Assembly (NCBI GenBank): GCA_028826165.1
Contig: JAPDFW010000015.1
Location: 16,399 to 80,398 of the forward strand
From: Anaeramoeba ignava
Taxonomy: Eukaryota; Metamonada; Anaeramoebidae
Direction of reading: 5' to 3'
DNA: 64,000 nucleotides
Shown: piece by piece, positions 35,766-46,018 of the stretch
How the letters are laid out: the number at the start of each line of letters is the position of its first letter
Position numbering within the stretch: position 1 is the stretch's first letter
Notes under the pieces: model-generated
Told to the model about the DNA's origin: nothing
Databases searched by the model: none
Seen by the model: the letters and a program-made list of their open reading frames with translations, nothing else
Program-made: the position numbers and the translations under genes

Positions 35766-38700
35766 ATGAAAAAACCACAAGAAATATGCACAATAATTGG
35801 GTCAAGTTTAGGATTTATTGGATCATTATTAATAATAATATTTTATTTATTATTCAATCAATTATATTTTCTTTATCGAAAATTAATATTTATTTTATCA
35901 GTTTATGATCTAATTCAATCAATAAGTTATTTATTACCTGGACATTCAAACAGAATTTTTTGTCGGATTCAATTTGAATTAATTACTGGTTTTGCAACTT
36001 GTGCTCAATTTTGGTCTGCTTCAATTTCTTTTATTTCTTTTCTTAAAGTTGTTAAAGAATTTGATGATAAAAAATTAAATAAAATTCAGAAATTTCTTCA
36101 TGTTGCCATGTGGTTTATTTCTATTACTTTTATTCTTCTTTCTTTTTTTGTTGGAAATCCTGAAGAATCTACTACTTATTGGTAATTTTTTTTCTTTAAT
36201 TGATAATTGAATTTTTTTTTCTTTAATTGAATAATTGATTTTTTTAATAGGTGCATGTCAACAGAAAAACCCATTATAATTGTAAATCTAAATCTAAATC
36301 TAAATATAAATATAAATATATAAATCTAAATATAAATATAAATCTAAATATAAATCTAAATATAAATCTAAATATAAATATAAATATAAATATAAATATA
36401 AATATAAATATAAATATAAATATAAATATAAATATAAATATAAATATAAATATATAAATATAAATATAAATATAAATATAAATATAAATATAAATATAAA
36501 TATAAATATAAATCTAAATATAAATCTAAATATAAATATAAATATAAATCTAAATATAAATATAAATATAAATATCATTACAAAATATAAATATAAATCT
36601 AAATCTAAATCTAAATATAAATATAAATCTAAAATCTAAATCTAAATCTAAAAATATAAATATAAATATAAATCTAAATCTAAATATAAATCTAAATATA
36701 AATATAAATATAAATATAAATATAAATATAAATCTAAATCTAAATCTAAATATAAATATAAATATAAAATATAAATCTAAATATAAATATAAATCTAAAT
36801 CTAAATATAAATATAAATATAAATATAAATATAAATCTAAATATAAATATAAATATAAATATAAATATAAATCTAAATCTAAATATAAAAATATAAATAT
36901 AAATATAAATATAAATCTAAATATAAATATAAATATAAATATAAATATAAATATAAATATAAATATAAATATAAATATAAATATAAATCTAAATCTAATT
37001 ATAAATATAAAATATAAATATAAATATAAATCTAAATATAAATATAAATCTAAATCTAAATATAAATATAAATATAAATCTAAATATAAATATAAATATA
37101 AATATAAATATAAATATAAATCTAAATATAAAAATCTAAATATAAATATAAATATAAATATAAATCTAAATCTAAATCTAAATCTAAATCTAAATCTAAA
37201 TCTAAATCTAAAAATAAAAACATAAATATAAAATATAAATATAAATATAAATATAAATATAAATATAAATATAAAATATAAATATAAATATAAAATAAAT
37301 CTAAATATAAAATATAATCTAAATCTAAATCTAAATATAAATCTAAATATAAATATAAATCTAAATCATAAATCTAAATCTAAATCACAAATAAATCTCA
37401 AATCTAAATCATCAAATATAAATATAAATATAAATCTAAATCAAAAATATAAATATAAATATAAATATAAATATAAATATAAATATAAATATAAAATAAA
37501 TATAAATATAAATATAAATCTAAAAAATATAAATATAAATCTAAATATAAATATAAATATAAATATAAATCTAAAATAAAAAATCTAAATATAAATATAA
37601 ATATAAATATAAATATAAATATAAATATAAATGAAAATATAAATATAAATATAAATATAAATATAAATATAAATATAAATATAAATATAAATATAAATAT
37701 TTAAAATATAAATCTAAATCTCAAATCTAAATCTAAATCTAAATATAAATCTAAATATAAATATAAATATAAATATAAATATAAATATAATATAAATATA
37801 AATATAAATATAAATATAAATATAAATATAAATATAAATAATCTAAATATAAATATAAATATAAATATAAATATAAATATAAATATAAATATAAATATAA
37901 ATATAAATATAAATCTAAATATAAATCTAAATATAAATATAAATATAAATCTAAATCTAAATCTAAATCTAAATATAAATATAAATATAAATATAAATAT
38001 AAAATATAAATATAAATATAAATCTAAATATAAATCTAAATATAAATATAAATATAAATATAAATATAAATATAAATATAAATATAAATATAAATATAAA
38101 TATAAATATAAATATAAATTGAAATATAAATATAAATATAATTAAATATAAATCTAAATTATAAAATTAAATAAAATATAAATATAAATCTAAAATATAA
38201 ATATAAATATAAATATAAATATAAATATAAATATAAATATAAATATAAATTAAATATAAATATAAATATAAATATAAATATAAATATAAATATAAATATA
38301 AATATAAATATAAATATAAATCTAAATATAAATCTAAATATAAATCTAAATATAAATATAAATATAAATATAAATATAAATATAAATATAAATCTAAATA
38401 TAAATATAAATATAATTACAAATATAAATTAAATTATAAATATAAATATAAATATAAATATAAATATAAATATAAATATAAATATAAATATAAATATAAA
38501 TATAAATATAAATATAAATATAAATCTAAATATAAATCTAAATATAAATATTAATATTTGAAATTGTTTTATTTTTAGCCTCTTTATTCAGTAAATTGGG
38601 TTTATATTATCGCTTGCTTCATTTTTTATATTTTTACTATTATTAAAATTAGAAAAATTATAAAATTAAATTCTCAAGGAAATTATGGACCAAAAACAAG

Positions 38701-40235
38701 TCAAATGAGTCAAGTTTGGATTCAATTTAGATTAAGTTTAATTCCTTTAATTTATATTTTAATTTTTATTCCAGCAACAATTAGAGTACAAATCAAAACC
38801 ATTCCTTTTAAGGAAATAAATTAAATCAAATAAATTGAATTGAAATAAATTAAAATTGGATTGAATTGAATTGAATTGAATTAAATAAAATTGAATAAAT
38901 TAAATAAATTGAATTGAATTGAATTGAATTAAATAAAATTGAATTGAATAAATTGATTTAAATTGAATTGAATTGAATTGATTTGAATTAAATTAAATAA
39001 ATTAAATTGAATTGAATTAAATTGAATTAATTGATTTAAATTGAATTAAATTGAATTAATTGAATTAAATTGAATTAATTGATTTAAATTAAATTGAATT
39101 AAATTGAATTGAATTGAATTAAATTAAATTGAATAAATTGAATTGAATAAATTGAATTGAATAAATTAAATTAAATTAAATTAAATTAAATTAAATTAAA
39201 TAAATTGAATAAATTGAATTGAATTAAATAAATTAAATTAAATTAAATTAAATTGAATTGAATTAAATTGAATAAATTAATTGAATTAAATTGAATTAAA
39301 TTGAATTGAATTAAATTAAATAAATTAATTGAATTAAATTGAATTGAAATTGGATTGAATTGAATTGAATTGAATTGAATAAATTAAATTAAATTAATTG
39401 AATAAATTAAATTAAATTAATTGAATAAATTAAATTGAATTAAATTAAATTAAATTGGATTGAATTAAATTAAATAAATTGAATTGAATTGATTTGATTT
39501 GAATTGAATTAAATTGAATTAAATTAAATTGAATTGAATTGAATTGAATTAAATTGAATTAAATAAATTAAATTGAATTGAATTGAATTAAATAAATTGA
39601 ATTAAATTAAATTGAATTGAATTAAATTGAATTAAATTAAATTGAATTAATTGATTTGATTTGAATTAAATTAAATTAAATTAAATAAATTGAATTAAAT
39701 TAAAATAAATTAAATAAATTAAATAAATAAATAAATTGAATTAAATGAATTGAATTGGATTGAATTGAATTGAATTGAATAAATTAAATTGAATTGAATA
39801 AATTAAATTGAATTGAATTGAATTAAATTGAATTGAATTGAATTAAATTAAATTAAATTAATTAAATTGAATTGATTAAATCAATTAAATTGAATAAATT
39901 TATTTATATTGATTTGATATTTTTAGAGGATTAGAACTTTGATAAATCCATCAGCAAATGATATCTTTTCTGTTGATATTATTCATTCCTTATTCGCTTC
40001 AACTCAAGGTTTTTGGGATTTTTGGATATTTGTTGTTTTTGATTTAGAAATGAGGAAAAAAATTGGAAATTGTTTTTCTTGTTATTCAAAAAATAGACAA
40101 AATGCAGCTCAATTAGATATTGAAGATTATAAAAATTTAAGAAATGAAACTTTTACTTTTTCAAAAGATCTTCTTAATTCAAAAGAAAGTGAAAGAAAAT
40201 CTTTAATCCAAAATGATGAATTAGAAAAAAATTAA
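35766..40235 (+). CDS. cAMP-receptor-like GPCR R21 (satellite-expanded introns)
   Basis: Exons 35766-36181, 36251-36281, 38579-38785, 39927-40235; 320 aa, yet the gene spans 4.5 kb because introns 2 (2.3 kb) and 3 (1.1 kb) are pure satellite. The protein is diverged: Leu-Phe-Asn-Gln-Leu-Tyr-Phe-Leu in loop 1, Phe-Ala-Thr-Cys-Ala-Gln in TM3, and Pro-Glu-Glu in ECL2. Exon 3 is the 207-bp form. TM7 is followed by Asp-Leu-Glu-Met-Arg where relatives have Asp-Pro-Glu. The tail ends Lys-Ser-Leu-Ile-Gln-Asn-Asp, echoing R17-R19. Confidence 0.8.
36282..38560 (+). repeat. AAATATAAATCT satellite, 2.3-kb intron 2 of R21
   Basis: Hexamer units AAATAT and AAATCT alternate for 2.3 kb with few interruptions, the longest satellite in the window. 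Neither strand codes for anything; Tyr-Leu and Asn-Ile readings are artefacts. Confidence 0.95.
38800..39915 (+). repeat. AATTGAATTAAAT satellite, intron 3 of R21
   Basis: Pentamer mixture of AATTG and AATTA with AAATA variants fills 1.1 kb of intron 3. It resembles the AATTG satellite between R13 and R14. Confidence 0.9.
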
Positions 40236-40386
40236 TTTTTTATGTTTTTTGTTTTTTTTTTTTTGAATAAAAAAGAGAAAAAGGAAAATTCATTTTTTTC
40301 TTTTAAATTAAAAATTTTGAAATTAAATTTTGAAATTAAAAAAAATAAAATTTTTCTTGATAAGAAATTTTGAATAAAAATAAAAA

Positions 40387-41949
40387 ATGATAAAATCGGA
40401 AGAAATATCAACAATAATTGGAGCAAGTTTAGGAATTATGGGATCTTTATTAATTATAATATTATATATATATTTTAAAGAATGGAAAATATTTTATCGA
40501 AAACTAGTTTTAATTTTGTCAATTTATGATTTCTTTCTATCATTAATATTTATATTGCCAGGTTCAAAATATTCTTTTGTTTGTTCAATTCAATTTTATT
40601 TATTATCTGCTTTTATTACAACTTGTCAATTTTGGTCAGCTTCAATTGCTGTTTTATCTTATTTGAAAATTGCAAATCTTTTTACTGATTCGAAACTTAA
40701 TAAAATTCATTTATGGCTTCATTTAATAATGTGGATCATTAATTTTGATTTAATTTTGTTCATTTTTTTACTTCCAAAATCGGAAAAATCTGATACTTAT
40801 TGGTATTTTTTTTGATTTTTAGTAAAAATAATTTCATGTTATTTTTTTCTTATTTATTTTGTTTTCTTATTAAAGGTGTACTTCTACAACAAATTCTTGG
40901 TTAATTGTAAACCAATTTAAAATCAAAATTAAAATTCACTTTGAAAATTAAAATCCAAAATTAAAATTCATTTGAAAATTGAATTTAAAATCAAAATTCA
41001 TTTTAAAATCAAAATTCATTTTAAAATTAAAATCCAAAATTAAAATCAAAATCAAAATTAAAATGAAAATTTTCAAATTTAAAATTTAAAATCAAAATCA
41101 AAATTTTAAAATTAAAATTAAAATTAAAATCCAAAATTAAAATTCATTTGAAAATTGAATTTAAAATCAAAATCAAAATCAAAATTCAAAATTAAAATCA
41201 AAATCAAAATTAAAATTTCAAAATCAAAATTAAATTCAAAATCAAAATCAAAATCAAAATCAAAATTCATTTTAAAATCAAAATCAAAATTCATTTTAAA
41301 ATGAAAATCAAAATCAAAATTAAAATCAAAATCAAAATTCATTTCAAAATCAAAATTCAAAATTAAAATTCTTTTTCATCTTTTCTTATTAGACAATTTA
41401 TACTTTCATCATTTTTTATATCGTTATTTGCTTAATCTTTTCCATTTTATCAATAATCAAATTAAATAAATCAAACAAAGAAAGTTCAAAAGGAAATTAT
41501 TTACAAAGAATTGGAGAAGAAAATCAAGTTTTCTTTCAAAAAAGAATGACTTTACTTCCAATAGTTGGAATTATAATTTTTATTCCAGGATTAATTAGGG
41601 TAAGAAATTAAAAAATGAAGAATTTTTTTTTTTTTGGATTGGCAAAAAAAAGTGGAATTTTTTTTTTTAAATTTATTAAAAATAGAGATTAAGAGAAATA
41701 ATTAATCCTTCTGCTTCTGATATTCTTACTCTTCATATTTTACATTCTTTACTTGTTTCAACTCAAGGTTTTTGGGATTTTTTGATTTTTGTAATTCTTG
41801 ATCCAGAAATGAGGAAAAAAATGAAAAGTTGTTGTTCAAAACAAAAAAAAGAAATGGCTAAGACTTCAAGTTACAAGACAATTGAAAAACATGTTGTTAA
41901 TCAAATTGGAGAAGATTTTTCCGATCAAGAAAATCAAAAATTGATTTAA
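40387..41949 (+). CDS. cAMP-receptor-like GPCR R22
   Basis: Exons 40387-40802, 40876-40906, 41393-41599, 41686-41949; 305 aa. Last and most diverged receptor. TM5 lacks the conserved Trp (Phe-Ile-Ile-Phe-Tyr), intracellular loop 3 reads Gln-Val-Phe-Phe-Gln-Lys-Arg instead of Gln-Val-Trp-Ile-Gln-x-Arg, and TM2 ends Ile-Leu-Pro-Gly-Ser-Lys-Tyr. It keeps the TM3 Cys, the microexon Cys and the Gln-Gly-Phe-Trp-Asp-Phe block of TM7. The tail has paired Cys and ends Gln-Lys-Leu-Ile. It closes the array; the next gene starts 133 bp on. Confidence 0.8.
40915..41375 (+). repeat. TCAAAA/TTCATTTT satellite, intron 2 of R22
   Basis: TCAAAA and TTAAAA hexamers interrupted by TTCATTTTGAAAAT blocks fill intron 2 of R22. 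The A-rich strand is on top again, as in R2-R9. Confidence 0.85.
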
Positions 41950-42081
41950 TTGTGTTTTTTTTTGCTTTTTTTTTTTGGATCTAAAATAATAAAATAAAAA
42001 AGGAAAAAAAGGAAAAAAAATAAAAATTATTTTTTTTTTTTTGGAAATTCATTTTTTTTGTTTTTGAATTGAAAAAAGAGA

Positions 42082-43926
42082 ATGTCTTCAAAAAAATCAA
42101 ATAAGAAAGAAAAAACAAAACCAAGACATAAAAGTAGAAACAAATCAAAAAATCAAATTAAAATTCAAAATCAAAATCAAAATCAAAATCAAAATCAAAA
42201 TCAAAATCAAAATCAAAATCAAAATCAAATCCAAAATCAAATCATTTCAATAAATCAATTAATTCAAAATCATCAATTTATTCAACAAAATGATAAAAAT
42301 GAAATGACCCAAAACGAATCCACTTTGAAACTATTACAAGATTTCTCAGATTTTCTGAAACAAAATGAAAACCCAGATTTTTCCATTTTAATTGAATCGA
42401 AAAAATATTTATTTGAATATAAAGTCCACAAATCAATTTTATCAGCAAGAAGTCCGTTTTTGAAAGATTGCATTGAAAAAAACGAATCCCAAATTCGTTT
42501 TGAGGAAGTTGATAAGAAAGTTATTGAAACGATTTTAAAATATATATATTTGGCTGATATTTCTTTTCCAAACGAGATTGATTTGAGAAAACTTTTGCAA
42601 ATTTCGGAAGTATTTCAACTTGAGTTTTTATCAAAAATTATCACCAAAAAAATTAATGGGGAAGAAATTGAAATGGATGAAAGAGATCAAGAAATAAATC
42701 AATTAAAATTGGAAATTGGAAAATTAAAAACGGTTGTTTCAAGAAGAAAAACTTCGGTCCATCAATTAAGAAAGGAACTGGAGGAAGCAAATCAAACAGT
42801 GGAAAAGCAAAAGAAAAAAATTGAGAGGAAAAACAAAGAAATCGAAAAAGCAAATTCGGAAGTTGAAAAGAGAAACAAAGAACTCAGAAAAAGGAAGAAC
42901 TCAGAAAATTCAAACAGAGAAGAGTTGATCTCTCAAATCTCTAATAAGGATGACAAAATTGATCAACTTTCCAGAGATATTTTCAGTTTACAAAATCAAA
43001 ATTTCAATCAAAATTCAAATTTGGATTATCTAAACAAGATGAATTCAAGCTTAACACAACAACTAAACGAAACAAAATATAAACTAAACCAAATTAACAC
43101 AGAAAATAAAAGACTGTCTAAAGAGCTTAGAAAGTGGGTAAATAAGGAATATAAAAAACCAGAAATCGAGCAATATTGGAATGATCACTTCAAAAATAAA
43201 GTGGAATTTCTTGAAATAAAAGAAAAACAAATACAACATGACTGGGAAAAGGGACTCAAAAAAATTCATCAAGAAATGAAAAAAATCAAAAGAGACAATT
43301 GGATAAAAGACATTGAGCAAGTCCAGAAAACAATCTCGGGAATAAAGCCAAATCAAGATTTCTATATACTTTATAATATTTTCATTAATTCAGCAAGTAT
43401 TCAAGATTTTAATCATGCTATTAATTTAAAAGAATGGATGAATGACGATGTATTTTTGTCCCAAATGAGTCTGGGATTTTCAGCAAAAAGAGATGGATTC
43501 TCTTCTCAAAATTGGCATAACGCAGTTGATGGGAAAGGAAAAACATTGGTTATTATCAAAACAAAAGATAATTTTATTTTTGGAGGTTTTACTCAAGTTG
43601 GTTTTAATGCAAATACAACAGCTTATGTTAATGATCCAAATGCATTTATTTTTTCACTAAGAGATGGCCAAGGAACTAATAGAAACCCTGAGAAATTCGC
43701 AATTCATCAAGCCCAAAATGCCATTTATACAAACCAAAATTATGGTCCAACTTTTGGAGGTCATGATTTTTATTTGGATGCCACTTTACAGCCTGGTTAT
43801 TCAAATTTTGGTCATTCTTATAATTTACCTAATGGAATTACTCAAGGAACAACTCAAGCTCAAAGTTATTTAGCTGGTTCTTATAATTCATGGCAGATTG
43901 AGGAAGTTGAGACTTATTTCATTTAA
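42082..43926 (+). CDS. BTB-coiled coil-TLDc protein
   Basis: Single-exon gene, 614 aa. Residues 1-25 are Lys/Arg-rich, about 28-52 are a Gln-Asn tract of CAAAAT hexamers, and about 95-190 form a BTB/POZ domain (Asp-Phe-Ser-Ile-Leu-Ile, Val-His-Lys-Ser-Ile-Leu-Ser-Ala-Arg-Ser-Pro-Phe). Residues about 195-345 are a heptad-rich, highly charged coiled coil. From about 455 to the end is a TLDc-like domain: Ser-Leu-Gly-Phe-Ser-Ala-Lys-Arg-Asp-Gly near its start, Phe-Gly-Gly-Phe-Thr-Gln-Val-Gly-Phe, Asp-Pro-Asn-Ala-Phe-Ile-Phe-Ser-Leu, and Gly-Gly-His-Asp-Phe-Tyr-Leu. BTB domains dimerise and often bind Cullin-3; TLDc domains are linked to V-ATPase regulation and oxidative stress. The function of this combination is unknown. 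Base composition is less AT-rich than the receptors. Stop TAA. Confidence 0.85.
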   Translation: MSSKKSNKKEKTKPRHKSRNKSKNQIKIQNQNQNQNQNQNQNQNQNQNQIQNQIISINQLIQNHQFIQQNDKNEMTQNESTLKLLQDFSDFLKQNENPDFSILIESKKYLFEYKVHKSILSARSPFLKDCIEKNESQIRFEEVDKKVIETILKYIYLADISFPNEIDLRKLLQISEVFQLEFLSKIITKKINGEEIEMDERDQEINQLKLEIGKLKTVVSRRKTSVHQLRKELEEANQTVEKQKKKIERKNKEIEKANSEVEKRNKELRKRKNSENSNREELISQISNKDDKIDQLSRDIFSLQNQNFNQNSNLDYLNKMNSSLTQQLNETKYKLNQINTENKRLSKELRKWVNKEYKKPEIEQYWNDHFKNKVEFLEIKEKQIQHDWEKGLKKIHQEMKKIKRDNWIKDIEQVQKTISGIKPNQDFYILYNIFINSASIQDFNHAINLKEWMNDDVFLSQMSLGFSAKRDGFSSQNWHNAVDGKGKTLVIIKTKDNFIFGGFTQVGFNANTTAYVNDPNAFIFSLRDGQGTNRNPEKFAIHQAQNAIYTNQNYGPTFGGHDFYLDATLQPGYSNFGHSYNLPNGITQGTTQAQSYLAGSYNSWQIEEVETYFI

Positions 43927-44088
43927 ATTTGAAAAAAATAAATCAAATTTCCTTTTTTTTAAAAACAATTTAATAAACCATTTAAAAATAATTTTAAAAT
44001 AATTAATTAATTTTAAAAATAATTTTAAGATAATTAATCAATCAATAAAATCAATTAATTAATCAATCAATTAATCAATTAATCAATT

Positions 44089-44127
<39 letters not shown>

Positions 44128-44128
44128 T

Positions 44129-44163
<35 letters not shown>

Positions 44164-45690
44164 TAATCAATCAATTGTAATCAATTTAACCACCACCAAT
44201 AATCAATAATTAATCAATCAATCAATCAATCAACCAATAAATTAATTGTCAATCAATTGGTTCATTGTCAATACTAATAATTGGTAATTACCACCGGTAA
44301 TTGGTAATTGGTACTCCAAATCAATCAATAAATTGGTAAATTACAAATTACAAAAGTAATTGTAAAATAAATCAATTAAAATAATTACAAGCCAAATTAC
44401 CAATAATCAATTACAAAAAAACAATTTCAATTGTAAATTGTCCAATCACTAATAATTAAATAATTAATTACCAATTACCAATCAACATTCGGTTGTCAAT
44501 AAATGGTATTACTAATTTAATTACCAATTGTAATTAATTAATAATCATTAATTGTCAATTATCAATAATCGGTAATTGTCAATAATCACCACCAATAATT
44601 ACAATTGTCAATAATTAATCAATTATTTGTCCAATTATCATAATACTATTGTCAACCACCATTACGGTAATACCAATCAATTTAATTCAATTGGTAATAC
44701 CAATTACTATATCAATTGTCAATTACCAATTGTCATTCACCAATAATTTCAATTAGTAATTACCAATTGTCAATTAAATTTGTCACCAATTGTCAATAAT
44801 TGTCAAATTACCAATTGTCCATTAATCGGTAATTATCCAAATTACCAATTACTAATTAAATAAAAAATTGATAAATTAATTGTCAATACCGGGCATTAAT
44901 AATTACCAATAATTACCATTTAAAATTCCAAATACCAAATTGTACTAACAATACAATACAATTACCAATGTCAATAAATCAATAACAATTGTACAAATTA
45001 AAATTACCAAATTACCAAAATAATAAATTACCAATACCAATCCCAATTACCAAATTAATTAACAATTACAATTACCAATTATTAATCAATTAATAATCAC
45101 CCAATTACCAATTACCAATTACCAATTAATAATTACCAATAATGTCAATTACTAAATTGTCAATAATCACCAATTACCAATTACCAATTAATCAATACCA
45201 TTAATAATTACCAATAATTCAATCAATTAATTATTACCAATCAATTACCAATAATACCATTAATTACGGTAATTCAATTACCAATTAATAATTACCAATT
45301 ACCAATCAGTAATTGGTAATAACTAATAATTACCAAGTAATAATTACCATCGGTAATTATCGGTAATTACTAATCAATACAATTTACCAACCTGTCAATT
45401 CATCAATACCACCAATAAAAATTACCAATTAAATTACAATTTGTCAATAAATTATTGTCAATTACTAATTGTCGGTAATTCAATCAATCAATTGTCAATC
45501 AATTCAATTGTCAATCAATCAATCACCAACCAATCAATCAATTAATAATCAATTAATCAATTAATAATCAATCAATCAATCAATCAATCAATAATCAATC
45601 AATATTAATCAATCAATCAATCAATAAATCAATAAATCAATCAAATCAATCATCAATCATCAATCAATCAATTAATCAATTAATAAATTA
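43927..45690 (+). repeat. CAAT-rich low-complexity spacer
   Basis: From about 43990 the spacer consists of ATCAATCA and AATTACCAATT units, with degenerate TTGTCAAT variants in the middle. No ORF or known gene is recognisable on either strand. Confidence 0.85.
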
Positions 45691-45825
45691 AATTTCAAAT
45701 TAAATTATTAATAAAATATTTTATCAATTTTATTAAATTGTTGGGAATAATTTTAGATTATTTGGATAAAAAAAATTGGTAAAATATATAAAATAAAATG
45801 AATTGTAAATTTAATTATTTAATAT
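45690..45825 (-). repeat. Single copy of the dispersed 145-bp repeat
   Basis: Contains TTTTATTAAATTGTTGGGAATAATTTT and TAAAATATATAAAATA blocks in the order of the 55-kb cluster, reverse to the 25-kb cluster. It runs directly into the TTTC tract. Quoted blocks are pieces of one 136-bp stretch; the core is TTGGGAATAATTTT. Confidence 0.7.
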
Positions 45826-45873
<48 letters not shown>

Positions 45874-46016
45874 TTTTTTCTTTCTTTCTTTCTTTCTTTC
45901 TTTTCTTTCTTTCTTTCTTTCTTTCTTTTTTTTCTTTCTTTTCTTTTTCTTTTCTTTCTTTTCTTTCTTTCTTTTTTTTCTTTCTTTCTTTCTTTCTTTT
46001 CTTTCTTTTTTCTTTT
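45826..46016 (+). repeat. TTTC polypyrimidine microsatellite
   Basis: About 190 bp of TTTC units with T-run interruptions, abutting the stop codon of the minus-strand ankyrin-BTB gene. Such mirror-repeat polypyrimidine DNA can form triplex; the Phe/Leu/Ser reading is an artefact. Confidence 0.9.
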
Positions 46017-46018
46017 AA

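Noticed and set aside
36251-36578. ORFs of Asn-Ile and Tyr-Leu repeats on both strands
   Set aside because: They are translations of the AAATAT/AAATCT satellite in intron 2 of R21.
1-41949. Reassignment of TAA/TAG to glutamine, suggested by the in-frame TAA in the helicase
   Set aside because: Receptor and BTB-TLDc genes end naturally at TAA, TGA or TAG at positions expected for their families, and reading through adds only junk.
43985-45690. Possible replication origin or centromere in the CAAT-rich spacer
   Set aside because: Composition is unusual, but nothing specific (no long-period satellite and no defined motif) supports such a role.
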